Assembly: GCA_008932935.1 (NCBI GenBank)
Contig: WBXD01000004.1
Location: forward strand, 1 to 42,886
Length of the DNA: 42,886 bases
Direction of reading: 5' to 3'
DNA from: Verrucomicrobiota bacterium
GTDB lineage: Bacteria > Verrucomicrobiota > Verrucomicrobiia > Verrucomicrobiales > Akkermansiaceae
Of the stretch, positions 26,190 through 36,794 are shown piece by piece; within the stretch, counting starts at the first letter, position 1; the number at the start of each line of letters is the position of its first letter. The notes below the pieces were generated by a model. It saw nothing but the letters and a program-made list of their open reading frames with translations, was not told the DNA's origin and searched no databases. A program made the translations under genes and the position numbers.

Positions 26190-28565
26190 ATGTCCGAACT
26201 ACCGATCCCCCCCCCGAACAACACTCCCAACCGCAGCACGGGCGACGCCAGCGGTTTCAATTGGCGTCTGTTGATCCTGCTGTCCGTGGCTTGCCTCATC
26301 CTCGGCCTCGCCTTTTTTAGCAACTCGCGGGCTGGCGCTGCCGCCAAAACCCTCAGTTATTCGGAATTCCGCGCCTGCTGGGACCAGGGCCGCGTGGTCG
26401 TCGATGACTCGAAATACCCGCTCAAGGTGATTACCACCGACAGCTCCTACGACGCGGAAATTAGCGGGTTCCTCACCCCGGAACAGAAGGAATCCAAGAC
26501 CTCCGAGACAAAAATCAGCAACTTCCACGTTCCGGTCAACCTCAGTCTCCAAAAGGACGAAATCACCGCCATCCTCGGCGATAAAATCCGCATCGAGCCC
26601 AAAGCCGCCGCCGATAAGCCCGAAACCACTGTCGATGCCACCGCCAGCGGCGAGACGCTCTCACTGCCGGAATTCCGCAAAGCCCTCGCCCTCGGCCAAA
26701 TCCAAGTCAAGGACGCCGCCAACCCGCTACGCATCCTCACCTTCCCAGACAACTCCCAGTCGGTGATACTCGGTACCCGCAAAGTGATTACCAACCTGGT
26801 TGACAAGCCAGCTGCCGACGGCAAAGCACCGACGGCCGCTCCCTTCACCGTCAGCGTTTCGGTGCCCATTCTCAGCGACGAACTCAAGCAACTCGTCAAG
26901 GACAAGGCGGTCTGGGAACGCCACAAAGATTACCTCGGCAGCGCCATCGTCACCTTCCTGCCGGTGTTGCTCATCCTCTTGCTGCTATTTTTCATGTTCC
27001 GCCAGCAAATGAAATCCGCCGGCCGTGGTGCCATGTCGTTTGGCAAAAGCAAAGCCCGCCTACTCTCCCAAGATCGCGTCAAAGTGACTTTCAAGGACGT
27101 GGCCGGCATCCAAGAAGCCAAGGAAGAGCTCTGCGAAATCGTTGAATTCCTGCGCGACCCACGCAAATTTCAAAAACTCGGTGGCTCCATCCCCAAGGGC
27201 GTGCTGATGGTCGGCGCCCCCGGCACCGGCAAAACACTGCTCGCCCGCGCCATCGCCGGCGAGGCCGATGTCCCGTTCTTCTCCATCTCCGGCTCAGACT
27301 TTGTCGAAATGTTCGTCGGCGTCGGTGCCTCCCGCGTCCGCGATATGTTCGAACAAGGAAAAAAAAACGCCCCTTGCCTGATTTTCATCGATGAAATCGA
27401 CGCCGTCGGTCGCCATCGTGGCCACGGCATGGGCGGCGGCCACGACGAACGCGAGCAAACACTCAACCAGTTGCTCGTCGAAATGGACGGCTTCGATACC
27501 CAGGAGGGCGTCATCATCATCGCCGCCACCAACCGCCCCGACGTCCTCGATCCCGCCCTATTGCGCCCGGGCCGCTTCGACCGCCAGGTGACCATCTCAC
27601 TGCCAGACGTCAACGGCCGCGAGGAAATCCTCCGCGTCCACGTCAAAAAAATCAAACTCGCCGCCGGAGTGGATCTATCAAAAATCGCGCGGGGCACACC
27701 CGGTTTTTCCGGTGCGGAACTAGCCAACCTGATCAATGAGAGCGCGCTGCTGGCGGCCCGCCGCGGGTTGAATGCGGTGACCCTCGACGAGATGGAGGAA
27801 GCCCGCGACAAAGTCCGCTGGGGCCGCGAGCGCCGCTCGTTGGCCATGTCCGAAAAGGAACGCATCGGCACCGCTTGGCACGAGGCTGGCCACGCCTACC
27901 TCAACATGGTGCTCCCCCACACCAGCCCACTCCACAAAGTGACCATCATCCCCCGCGGCCCCTACCTCGGTGCCACTATGTATTTGCCCGATGGCGACAA
28001 GTACTCGATCCAGAAAAAGGAAGCTCTCTCCAGCCTGGTGGTCACCATGGGCGGCCGCATTGCCGAAGGCTTTCACAGCGATGACGTGTCCAACGGGGCC
28101 TCCGGCGATATCCGCCAAGCCACCGCCCTGGCCCGCAACATGGTCTGCGAATGGGGCATGAGCGACAAACTCGGCATGATCGAATACGGCGAGGGCGACG
28201 CTCCTATCTTCGTCGGCCGCGGCGATACCGGACGCCACCCTAACTACAGCGGCCACACCGCCCAGCTCATCGACGAGGAGATTAAATTCTTCATCGACGA
28301 TGCCTTCCGCCAAGCCTCCGATATCCTCGCCGCCGCCCGCGACAAGATCGAAGTCATCGCCCTCGCCCTCCTCGAATACGAAACGCTCGACGCCACCCAC
28401 CTGCGCGACCTCATCGATACAGGCGTCATGCGCAACCCGCCCAACGTCCCCAAGCCACCCCCAGTCCCCGACGAACTGCGCGCTAAACCGGCTAAAATGA
28501 CCGCCGAAGACAGCCAACCCGATGACCACGGCCCAATTCCCAGCGTCGTCGGTGCGCCCGCTTGA
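26190..28565 (+). CDS. ftsH: ATP-dependent zinc metalloprotease FtsH
   Basis: [46 protein letters not shown], the second region of homology (SRH), [11 protein letters not shown]. 791 aa with an extended N-terminal region. Confidence 0.97.
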   Translation: MSELPIPPPNNTPNRSTGDASGFNWRLLILLSVACLILGLAFFSNSRAGAAAKTLSYSEFRACWDQGRVVVDDSKYPLKVITTDSSYDAEISGFLTPEQKESKTSETKISNFHVPVNLSLQKDEITAILGDKIRIEPKAAADKPETTVDATASGETLSLPEFRKALALGQIQVKDAANPLRILTFPDNSQSVILGTRKVITNLVDKPAADGKAPTAAPFTVSVSVPILSDELKQLVKDKAVWERHKDYLGSAIVTFLPVLLILLLLFFMFRQQMKSAGRGAMSFGKSKARLLSQDRVKVTFKDVAGIQEAKEELCEIVEFLRDPRKFQKLGGSIPKGVLMVGAPGTGKTLLARAIAGEADVPFFSISGSDFVEMFVGVGASRVRDMFEQGKKNAPCLIFIDEIDAVGRHRGHGMGGGHDEREQTLNQLLVEMDGFDTQEGVIIIAATNRPDVLDPALLRPGRFDRQVTISLPDVNGREEILRVHVKKIKLAAGVDLSKIARGTPGFSGAELANLINESALLAARRGLNAVTLDEMEEARDKVRWGRERRSLAMSEKERIGTAWHEAGHAYLNMVLPHTSPLHKVTIIPRGPYLGATMYLPDGDKYSIQKKEALSSLVVTMGGRIAEGFHSDDVSNGASGDIRQATALARNMVCEWGMSDKLGMIEYGEGDAPIFVGRGDTGRHPNYSGHTAQLIDEEIKFFIDDAFRQASDILAAARDKIEVIALALLEYETLDATHLRDLIDTGVMRNPPNVPKPPPVPDELRAKPAKMTAEDSQPDDHGPIPSVVGAPA

Positions 28566-28566
28566 T

Positions 28567-28598
28567 TACAAGGTGACAGATAAAAAGTCGAGAATCCT
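28567..28598 (+). repeat. Left copy of the RAYT-associated motif
   Basis: TTACAAGGTGACAGATAAAAAGTCGAGAATCC, directly after the ftsH stop codon and inverted relative to the two copies at 29920-29992. Confidence 0.8.
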
Positions 28599-28784
28599 AG
28601 TTTGTACGGTTTTCAAGGTCAACTAATGATCTATTACCAAGCAACAAGGTGTTAGTCCAGTATTCGTAGACAGAGAAAGAACCTTAATAGCTGTGCACTC
28701 CAGCCTGCCGCATGGGGCGCTACCTAACAAGCCAATTGACATGCGCTCGCGGCGCGACTAACCCCGGCGAGATGTTGATGAGTT

Positions 28785-29882
28785 TCAGACCATCACGCGC
28801 AAATCCCTGGCGCTCCACAGCTGTCCCTTCGCACCGCTGCCGCTACCCTTCATCGCCCGCGCTCCATCCTTGCGCTTGGCGCTGAAGCGTTCCCTTGCCC
28901 GTGCAAATGCCTCGTTCACAAACTCCTTGCTGCCGATCACCGCCCCATCCGTGAAATACCTCACCCGGCAGTGCAACATTTGGGTCATTCCCAGATCCTT
29001 CAAGACCGTGCCGTTGCCTTTACTTTCTAACAAATCAGCCGAGTTCAGCATGTTTTTGGCCACTCGTTTTCCGGCTCCAGTCACGTCGGCCCGCCCAGGC
29101 TTGCGCCCCAAGGCCAAGCCCATCAGCCGTCGGTACAGACGCGATGCATCCTGCCATTGCTCCGCCTCTAAACCCACTCCCTGGTCGCAAAAATATGCTC
29201 GCACCAAGCCCTCGCGGGCTTTTTTCCCATTCCCTTTCCTCCCACCGCCAACCGCTTCTCCATAACTGCTCCAGCGGTAATCCTTGGGGTCTTTGACCAT
29301 CCCCGCACGCACCGGGTTGAGGTCGATATACGCCGATATCGTCCGCGCTGCCACCCCGCTTTCCACGATCACGCTCTTGAAGCGCTCTTCCCACAAGGTT
29401 CCTGACCGCGAATGCACTCGGTTAAACCACCGCGTGAAGCGAATCAACAAGCCCTTCATGAACTCACTCAAGTCATGCATCCGGTAGGTGAACCGGGCAT
29501 GAATGGCCGCCACCCGCTCCTTACCCGCTCCATCATCCGCGCCCATAGAACTCTTCCTCGCCTCCACCAATTCCGCTGCCACTCCCGCCACCACCACCTC
29601 GGAATATAGCCCGCCAAGACGTTGCAGTAATTCCTCGTCACTCAGCCCGCCATCCGCCATCCGCGGCACCTCCAATAGCAAATGGAAATGGTTAGACATC
29701 ACGCAATACGCCAAGACCCGGCAGCCTGAGAAATTCTCATACATCCGAAAAAACATCCGGAACGCCTCGCATTCCCTTTCCTCAAATACAAACTGCTTAT
29801 CTACCACTCGCGAGATACAGTGATATATCACCGGCTTCGTGCCCGAATCCTTCCAACCCGCCAGCCATCGTGACCTGCGCAT
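28785..29882 (-). mobile_element. REP-associated tyrosine transposase (RAYT, Y1/IS200-like HUH) gene
   Basis: VIYHCISRVVDKQFVFEERECEAF, CVMSNHFHLLLEVP (HUH-type motif), GLLIRFTRWFNRVHSRSGTLWEERFKSVIVES, AYIDLNPVRAGMVKDPKDYRWSSYGEAVGG. Confidence 0.92.
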
Positions 29883-29919
29883 ATTGCTACCGTACCACCG
29901 AAAACCCCACAATCCAATA

Positions 29920-29992
29920 GATTCTCTACTATTTATCTGTCACCCTGTAATGAAAACCCGATTCTCTACTATTTATCTGTCACCCTGTAATG
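29920..29992 (-). repeat. Two tandem 33-bp RAYT-associated motif copies (40 bp period)
   Basis: GATTCTCTACTATTTATCTGTCACCCTGTAATG occurs identically at 29920-29952 and 29960-29992. Confidence 0.93.
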
Positions 29993-30327
29993 GCGACCTT
30001 CTTCACGAAGCAAGCCTTCAAGCCGATGGCCATGCCATTCATTTTGCAGGAGATTTCGTGATCGCCATCGACCAAGCGGATGGGCTTTGACTTGGTACCC
30101 ACTTTGAGGACTTCCGACGCGCCCGTCAGTTTCAAGTCCTTGATCATGGCGACGATGTCGCCGTTTAAAAGCACGTTGCCATAGGCATCCTTGACGATGC
30201 GATTGGCGGAGGATTCATCCGCCAGGGCCTCCACTGGCCATTCGTGACCGCAGATGGCGCACTCAATGTGGCCGGAGTGGGCCAGGACTTGAGTCATTTC
30301 GCAGATCGGACAGGCCAGGTTGTTCAT
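29980..30327 (-). CDS. PhnA/YjdM-like zinc-ribbon protein
   Basis: MNNLACPICEMTQVLAHSGHIECAICGHEWPVEA...VKDAYGNVLLNGDIVAMIKDLKLTGASEVLKVGTKSKPIRLVDGDHEISCKMNGMAIGLKACFVKKV. Confidence 0.92.
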   Translation of the reverse strand: MNNLACPICEMTQVLAHSGHIECAICGHEWPVEALADESSANRIVKDAYGNVLLNGDIVAMIKDLKLTGASEVLKVGTKSKPIRLVDGDHEISCKMNGMAIGLKACFVKKVAITG

Positions 30328-30787
30328 GGGCGACAGCAGACACCACGCGCCAACCGACCTCAAGCGTTATTGCGTTTCTAACTGGCAATTGCAGTGCCGG
30401 TTTGGCACACCAGCGCCATTGGCCCCGAAGTTATCGACGCCCTTGCCCCTCGAATGCACTCGCCTAAGTGAAACTCAAAGAGCGGCAGTCCAACGCTGCC
30501 GATCGCGCAGCCTACATAAGTATCCGCCGCTGGATGCGGATCAACGGTCTGGCATGAGCCGCCTCCGCGCCAGGGTCAACAAGCACGTGGAAAAGGGTAC
30601 CTCTGTGACGCGCCCCCCCCCACGCACGCAGCCCTGCGGCGAGCTGTGGAACTGGATGCTCCTGCCCCGATGTCCAAGAAAAATCCAGATTCTCCGAAAA
30701 ACTGATGCTTTTCGCTTGGCAAGCCGACGTTCTTCTCGCAACTTGGGTGTCGACCCGCTTCTGGGTTGACCGAAACGACGCATCACC

Positions 30788-31042
30788 ATGGCTGTAGCTA
30801 TCCGACTCAATCGCAAAGGGACTAAAGACCGTCCTTATTACAAAATCGTGGCCGTAGACAGCCGCAAACGCCGTGACGGCGTCTATATCGAGCAACTTGG
30901 CACCTACGACCCGCTGGTCGAGGGCACCAATTTCAGCATCGATCTGGAAAAAGCCGACAAGTGGCTCTCGGTGGGTGCCAAAGCCTCGGAAACCGTGGCC
31001 AGCATCATCCGCAAGGCACGCACGGCTGCAAGCAAGGGCTGA
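30788..31042 (+). CDS. rpsP: 30S ribosomal protein bS16
   Basis: [43 protein letters not shown], canonical S16. Confidence 0.97.
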   Translation: MAVAIRLNRKGTKDRPYYKIVAVDSRKRRDGVYIEQLGTYDPLVEGTNFSIDLEKADKWLSVGAKASETVASIIRKARTAASKG

Positions 31043-31137
31043 GACGCCCGGGCTTGCCGCAATTTGTTTTCACGGCCGCACTCCCACCGGGGGGCGGTCG
31101 TTTTGTTGTGTTTCCCTCCCCCACATCCCAAACCCCT

Positions 31138-32292
31138 ATGGCCACTGCCCCAATCATTTATCCCAACGTTGCAGCACTCGCCGATGTGATTGACCAGTTC
31201 AAATCCCAGTCCGCCACCACCCAAGCGCGACTCTCCGGCCTGTGCGGCTTCGATGGCTTTATCGATACCTTCGTACGCTTACAAACGCCGGCCTCGATGG
31301 CCGAATTCGGACCCAAGGTAGCGGCCGCAGCAGGCATCGCAGCATCCTACCCGGCGCAGCACCTGGGCGACAAGTTCGGTGGCAACGGTCCGCTGTTTGC
31401 CGCCGCGATGCATGACATCCACGGTGGGGCGATTGACGTCACCTACATCGGCGCGATGGGTGCCGGCGAGGTGCTGCCGATCTATCAGGAGGCACTGGGC
31501 CACAAGCTCAAGCGCCTGTACACGCTGGCGGCCCCGGCGCACACCACGTGCCTTGAGTTTACCGACGGCAAAGTGATGTTGTGTGACATGGCAACTTGTG
31601 CACAGGTGACTTGGGAGCGGCTGTTGGAATGTGTCGGCAGCGCGGCCCTCGACGCCGAACTGAAGACCGCCAGCTTCATCAGCGCGGTCAACTGGGGCAA
31701 ACTGCCCCATGCGGGCACCATCTGGAGCCAACTCGCGCAGCGCCTGGCCGACCTTGGCGTGCCTGCCAAGCAAGTGGTGTTTTTCATGGATTTGGCTGAG
31801 TTTGAGACGCGCCCGATGAGCGACCGGGAGGACTTGCTGGCCCGCCTAGAGCCGATCACCCGGCAATGCCGCACCATGCTGAGTTTCAACCTGAAAGAAG
31901 CGTGGCAAATGGGCGAGGTCTTCGGCGCAGATTATCACGGCCGCATGGAGCCTGCGGCGGTGACCGAACTCGCCGACTTGCTGCGCTCGTGCATCGCGGT
32001 GGACCGGGTGATCATTCATCCCAACAGTGGGGCGGCATGCGCCAGCGCCAGCGGCACGGTCTATGTACCAGGTCCGTTTTGCCGCGAGCCGCTCATTTCC
32101 ACTGGGGCGGGCGATAATTTTGGTGCCGGCTGCCTAGCTGCAGCGTTGCGCGGCTTCGATGACGCGACCATGCTGCTGGCCGGCAACTGTGCCAGCGGGC
32201 ATTTCGTCCGCTCTGGGCGTTCTGCGACGTTCCCCGACATGGTGCAATTGCTCGATGCCTGGGCCGCAGACTCCCTTGCTGAGCGCTTGTAG
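31138..32292 (+). CDS. PfkB family carbohydrate kinase
   Basis: GLCGFDGFIDTF, LGDKFGGNGPLFAAAM, GPFCREPLISTGAGDNFGAGCLAAAL (PfkB signature). ATG at 31138. Confidence 0.88.
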   Translation: MATAPIIYPNVAALADVIDQFKSQSATTQARLSGLCGFDGFIDTFVRLQTPASMAEFGPKVAAAAGIAASYPAQHLGDKFGGNGPLFAAAMHDIHGGAIDVTYIGAMGAGEVLPIYQEALGHKLKRLYTLAAPAHTTCLEFTDGKVMLCDMATCAQVTWERLLECVGSAALDAELKTASFISAVNWGKLPHAGTIWSQLAQRLADLGVPAKQVVFFMDLAEFETRPMSDREDLLARLEPITRQCRTMLSFNLKEAWQMGEVFGADYHGRMEPAAVTELADLLRSCIAVDRVIIHPNSGAACASASGTVYVPGPFCREPLISTGAGDNFGAGCLAAALRGFDDATMLLAGNCASGHFVRSGRSATFPDMVQLLDAWAADSLAERL

Positions 32293-32313
32293 AATGACTA
32301 CCCATACACCCCT

Positions 32314-34365
32314 ATGGCACGCTGGACATCACAAACCACTCATGCTGACGTCAGCACTTTCAACGCGAGTGCAAAAGAACAGCTAAAAATCAAAGCCCGG
32401 CAGAAGTTGCTGGCCGTGTTGAGCATCGCGGCGCTGCTGGTGGTTGGCTCAGGGGTGCGGCCCGCCTATCGGGAGTTTCGCCAGTACCGCATCAATCAAA
32501 ATCTGCAAGCGGCCCAAACCGCCCAGCGCCAAGGGGATTGGCGTGCTGCTCGCGACGCTGCTCGCAGTGTGTTGCTGGCACGCGCGGATATCGATGCCTA
32601 TCGCGTCTGGGCACGTGCCCTCGGCAAGCTCGGTTCGCCCATCACCTACATGGCCGTCGCCGAACTCTTCACCGATTCCCGCGCCACCCGCGAGGACTTA
32701 CTCGAGGCACTTGAGGTCATGGCTCTGCAAGCCCCGCAGGCCGTCGCGCTGAGCGCTTATGCCAGCTTGCCGAAGGACTTCCGCGACCAAGCAGCCTTCC
32801 GCGCCGCACTCGTGCCCTTGCTCATCCAACGCGGACAACTCGGACTCGCGGAAAATTGTTTGCGCGAGGTGGCACAACCTGACGACGGCCCCAAAGTCCG
32901 CCTCGCCTTGCTGCGCGTGTTGTGCAGCCGACCCAACAAGGGGCGCGTGGCGGAGGCTCGGCGGATTTTCGCGGAATTGCTCACCGCCCGAGCCGACACC
33001 GAAGCCTTGGCCGCACTGCTCGTCCTCGGCGAGGTGCCCGGCGGCCTGGCAGCAGGCGAACCGCTACCCGATCTCCCAGCTTGGCTCAAAAATCAGCCGC
33101 AAGCTACCGCTCAGCACCACTTGTTGGCCCTGCAGCCGGCTTTGAGTGAGCGCCCGGAGTCTACGTCGCGCATCTATGCCATGGCCGGCAAGCGCTTTCT
33201 GACCACCGATCCTGGGGTACTCGGTGCCTGGCTGCTGCGCCACGACCAAGCCGAGATGGCCAGCGATTTGCTCGCCGAACTCGCTACGACCAACTCCGAT
33301 GCCTTCATCGCGCGCCTAAACGCCCTGTTGCATTTGAAAAAGACTGCCGATATCACCGCCGCGCTGGCCACTCCCCCGGCCTCCGCAGACTTGGTCGAGA
33401 TCGAGATCGTGCAGGCCAACCTGGCCGCTGCCAAGGGCGACGCGATTGGCACCAGTGCCGCATGGACCCGCGCCCTCAACTACGCGGCCTACGATACCAC
33501 CCGCAACCGCTGCATCGAACTCGCCCGCAGTGCACAAAGCTTCGGCGCCACAGATGCCGCCGATGATGCCTGGGTCGCGGCGGTGCGCCTGGGCTGGGGT
33601 CAACTGCCGCCCTTCACCGACCTGCAGCCAGTATTTGCCTCGTTGATTGCCAAGGGGCGTTCGGAGGACTTGATGGCGATGTTCCGAACCCTGCTGCGCT
33701 TCGAGCCGCGCAACCCTGAATTGCTCAACAATGCCTATTATTTCGCCATGCTCCAGCACGTGCTGCCGGCCAGCCAAGTCGTTACAGTGCTAACCAAACT
33801 CATCGAGCGCGAGGATAAACCCGCGTACAATTCGACACTGATGATGGCCTACATCTTAGACGAACGTCCCGCCGACGCGCTGGCCCTGCTGCCGAAAGTA
33901 CGTGGCAGCAAAGACGTGGCACCCATGATGATTACCGCGCTCGAAGGCACCGCGCGAATGCTCAACGGCGACACTGAGGCCGGCTCCGCCTTGCTGCAAG
34001 ACGTCAACTGGCGCGATTTCATGGGCCAGGAGCGCATGCTTTTCCGCAGCGTGCTAGTGAAATTTGAAAATTCCAAGCTGGAGCTGCTGGAGTTAACTAG
34101 CCCCCCGGTGGCAGCCGACCCCGACGCGATGCCGATATGGCGCAAGGCGCTAGAGCACTTCGAAAAGGACCGTGCCGGAGACGTGCTGCCCGCGCTGCTG
34201 GCCCCGAAAATCCCCGGCGCCAATCCACCAGCCCCGCCCGTGGGCGTAGACCCTGAACAACTTCGCGCTTGGCGCAAGGCCAAAGCCGAGACCCGACACG
34301 AACGCAGCGGTGCCGCCCCGCCGCCCCTGCCTCCACCCGCCACGGGTAGTTTGCCGGCAAATTAG
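32314..34365 (+). CDS. Membrane-anchored TPR-like repeat protein
   Basis: 683 aa. One N-terminal TM segment (LLAVLSIAALLVVGSGV), then helical repeats such as AAQTAQRQGDWRAARDAARSVLLARADIDAYRVWARALG. Confidence 0.75.
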   Translation: MARWTSQTTHADVSTFNASAKEQLKIKARQKLLAVLSIAALLVVGSGVRPAYREFRQYRINQNLQAAQTAQRQGDWRAARDAARSVLLARADIDAYRVWARALGKLGSPITYMAVAELFTDSRATREDLLEALEVMALQAPQAVALSAYASLPKDFRDQAAFRAALVPLLIQRGQLGLAENCLREVAQPDDGPKVRLALLRVLCSRPNKGRVAEARRIFAELLTARADTEALAALLVLGEVPGGLAAGEPLPDLPAWLKNQPQATAQHHLLALQPALSERPESTSRIYAMAGKRFLTTDPGVLGAWLLRHDQAEMASDLLAELATTNSDAFIARLNALLHLKKTADITAALATPPASADLVEIEIVQANLAAAKGDAIGTSAAWTRALNYAAYDTTRNRCIELARSAQSFGATDAADDAWVAAVRLGWGQLPPFTDLQPVFASLIAKGRSEDLMAMFRTLLRFEPRNPELLNNAYYFAMLQHVLPASQVVTVLTKLIEREDKPAYNSTLMMAYILDERPADALALLPKVRGSKDVAPMMITALEGTARMLNGDTEAGSALLQDVNWRDFMGQERMLFRSVLVKFENSKLELLELTSPPVAADPDAMPIWRKALEHFEKDRAGDVLPALLAPKIPGANPPAPPVGVDPEQLRAWRKAKAETRHERSGAAPPPLPPPATGSLPAN

Positions 34366-34488
34366 GGTGCGCGGCGGCGCGTGGAAACCTCAGCCATCCC
34401 GATTTCTGAGGGATGACATGACCTCATGTGCCATTTGGCGGCACACCAGTGGCCGGTGGACCTCTCCGCCATGCGCGCCTAGCCCGCT

Positions 34489-34519
34489 GCGTGTATCCGC
34501 GTTCATCTGCGGTTAAAAC
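34489..34519 (+). repeat. Possible dispersed sequence: GCGTGTATCCGCGTTCATCTGCGGTTAAAAC
   Basis: Matches a recalled recurrent bacterial intergenic sequence (TCTGTGTTCATCTGTGGTTAAA-like). One copy in this window. Confidence 0.4.
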
Positions 34520-34801
34520 TTCTACTCTTCGTGCCTAAGTCAACGGTATCGAGCGGCCCGCCCTGCCCCCCGCCCTTCTTGCATTCACGTGGTTCTCTCG
34601 ACCACTATTCCACATGGGCGAAGCCACGACAGCAAGATCGTGGCTCCATAGCTTTGCGCAGATCTGACGAAATCGCCCGCGTTTTTGCTTGTGTATAAAC
34701 GGGGCGAATCCTATCTTCGAAAATCGAGATAGATTCAGAACGTGGGTCTGCTTGGATAATTGCCCGAGCCTGTGTTCGTCACATGGGCTTCGATAGATCC
34801 G

Positions 34802-36370
34802 ATGAAAATGCAATTGCACCGCACAACAAGCTCGCACCGCCGTGGTGCCCCACGCATTTTGCTGGTAACCCCGGAGATTACCAGCCTGCCCAACGGCATG
34901 GGCGATATGGCGCAAGGGTTGACGGCCAAAGCGGGGGGATTGGCCGACGTGTCGGCCTCGCTGGTGTCCGCGCTCTTTGATCTCGGGGCCGACGTACACG
35001 TGGCGTTGCCGCATTACCGACGGCTGTTCCGGATGGATATGGGTGCCCTCATCAGCGAGGAACTGCGGATGTACCACAGCAGACTGCCCAATACCCGCAT
35101 CCACCTGGCGGAAGACCGCATTTTCTACTACCGCGATGCGGTTTACGGCGGCTATCGGGACGAACTGGCAAAAATCGCCCTCGCCTTCCAGCGCGAGGTC
35201 ATCAACACCATCATCCCCCTCGTCAAGCCCGACCTGATCCATTGCAACGACTGGATGACGGGCCTCATCCCGGGGCTGGCCCGCCGCCTGGGTATTCCCT
35301 GCCTGTTCACCGTTCACAATATCCATAGCCACGACATGACCCTCGCCGCCATTGAAGACCGCGGCATCGATGCCGCGCAATTCTGGCCGCACCTCTATTT
35401 TAAACGCAGCCCTGGCAGTTACGAACAAGCCAGGGAATGCGTCCCAGTCGATTTTCTGGCCAGCGGCATTTTCGGTTCCACTTTCATCAACACGGTTAGC
35501 CCGACGTTTCTGAGCGAGGTGGTGGACGGCAAGCACGACTTTGTTCCCGGTCACATCCGCAATGAGATTGCGCAAAAATGTTACGCCGGGTGTGCAGCGG
35601 GCATTCTCAACGCACCGGATGCGTCGTACGACCCGGCGAGCGATGCGCATTTGGCGCAGACCTACACGGTGGAGACGGTTATTGCCGGCAAGCGGGCGAA
35701 CAAACTCGCCTTGCAGCACGAGCTCGGGCTTGAACTCAACCCCAATGCCCCCCTCTTCTTCTGGCCCTCACGCCTTGATCCCATCCAAAAAGGCTGCCAA
35801 CTCCTCGCGCACATCCTCTACGACATTATCGATGTGTTCCGCAATGAGGGTGTGCAGGTAGCCATCATTGCCAACGGCGATTTCCAGCAACCCTTCCACG
35901 ATATCGTGCGTTTCCACGGCCTCCAAGGCCGCGTTGCCGTCTGCGATTTCCGCGAGCGCCTCTCCCGCTTGGGCTACGCCGCCGCCGATTTCACGCTAAT
36001 GCCCTCACTCTTCGAACCGTGCGGCCTGCCGCAGATGGTCAGCACCGCTTACGGCTCGCTGCCCATCGTGCACGATACCGGCGGACTGCACGACACGATA
36101 CAGCACCTCAACTTGGCCGCTAACAGCGGCAACGGGTTCTCCTTCAAGAACTACGGTACCAACGGCCTGCGCTGGGCCATCGACGAGGCAATGATCTTCG
36201 CCAGACTGCCTCTGGCAACGCGTGCCTTGCATATCCAGCGCATCATGCGCGATGCTCGCAGCCGCTTTGATCATTCCGTGATGGCCAAACAATACTTCGA
36301 TATCTACGAGCGGATGCTGCAACGGCCCATCGTGGGGCTTGAGCAACCCGCCCCGAGCTTGTTCAAATGA
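34802..36370 (+). CDS. Glycogen/starch synthase-like glycosyltransferase (GT5)
   Basis: KAGGLADVSASLVSALFDLGADVHVALPHYRRLF, HCNDWMTGLIPGLARR, FTVHNIHS, LMPSLFEPCGLPQMVSTAYGSLPIVHDTGGLHDTI. Confidence 0.9.
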   Translation: MKMQLHRTTSSHRRGAPRILLVTPEITSLPNGMGDMAQGLTAKAGGLADVSASLVSALFDLGADVHVALPHYRRLFRMDMGALISEELRMYHSRLPNTRIHLAEDRIFYYRDAVYGGYRDELAKIALAFQREVINTIIPLVKPDLIHCNDWMTGLIPGLARRLGIPCLFTVHNIHSHDMTLAAIEDRGIDAAQFWPHLYFKRSPGSYEQARECVPVDFLASGIFGSTFINTVSPTFLSEVVDGKHDFVPGHIRNEIAQKCYAGCAAGILNAPDASYDPASDAHLAQTYTVETVIAGKRANKLALQHELGLELNPNAPLFFWPSRLDPIQKGCQLLAHILYDIIDVFRNEGVQVAIIANGDFQQPFHDIVRFHGLQGRVAVCDFRERLSRLGYAAADFTLMPSLFEPCGLPQMVSTAYGSLPIVHDTGGLHDTIQHLNLAANSGNGFSFKNYGTNGLRWAIDEAMIFARLPLATRALHIQRIMRDARSRFDHSVMAKQYFDIYERMLQRPIVGLEQPAPSLFK

Positions 36371-36475
36371 TTTCGGGTTGAATGATGCGGAGTGAATGCC
36401 GGGCGCAGCCCATCGGGTTGCCGTCTGGGCCGACGCACACAATCGAAGCAGCACGCAAATGCAGTACGCCTCCGC

Positions 36476-36742
36476 TCAGCGGCCTTCGGGGGCGGGTTCG
36501 TCGCCGAGGAGCTTGTCGAGCTCCACCACGCGTTCCCACGGGCAGCGGCGGCGTTGGTACTTGCGCCAGACCACGTCGCGCAGGGCTCGCCACACGTCCT
36601 CCGGGATCGCTGCGGGATCGAGCTTTTCCCAATCCGGATCAGTTTTCAAAGTGCTCAGAATCGTCCAGCGCTCCCCATGGTGGGTGGCCCTGTAATACCT
36701 GGGACCCTCGGCGGTGTGTTCGCGCCATTCGTGACTTTCCAT
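36476..36742 (-). CDS. Small uncharacterised protein
   Basis: 88 aa from ATG 36742: MESHEWREHTAEGPRYYRATHHGERWTILSTLKTDPDWEKLDPAAIPEDVWRALRDVVWRKYQRRRCPWERVVELDKLLGDEPAPEGR. Composition looks coding. Confidence 0.65.
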   Translation of the reverse strand: MESHEWREHTAEGPRYYRATHHGERWTILSTLKTDPDWEKLDPAAIPEDVWRALRDVVWRKYQRRRCPWERVVELDKLLGDEPAPEGR

Positions 36743-36794
36743 GGCCGGAGGATATTCGGACGCCGCCAGCAACGCAAGGCCGAAGAAACCGCGG

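Noticed and set aside
30364-30787. Possible small RNA upstream of rpsP
   Set aside because: No SRP, 6S or other RNA consensus was recognisable. ORFs 30320-30769 and 30512-30895 lack coding character.
34535-35719. 394-aa minus-strand ORF
   Set aside because: Antisense to the clear GT5 glycogen synthase; no recognisable motifs.
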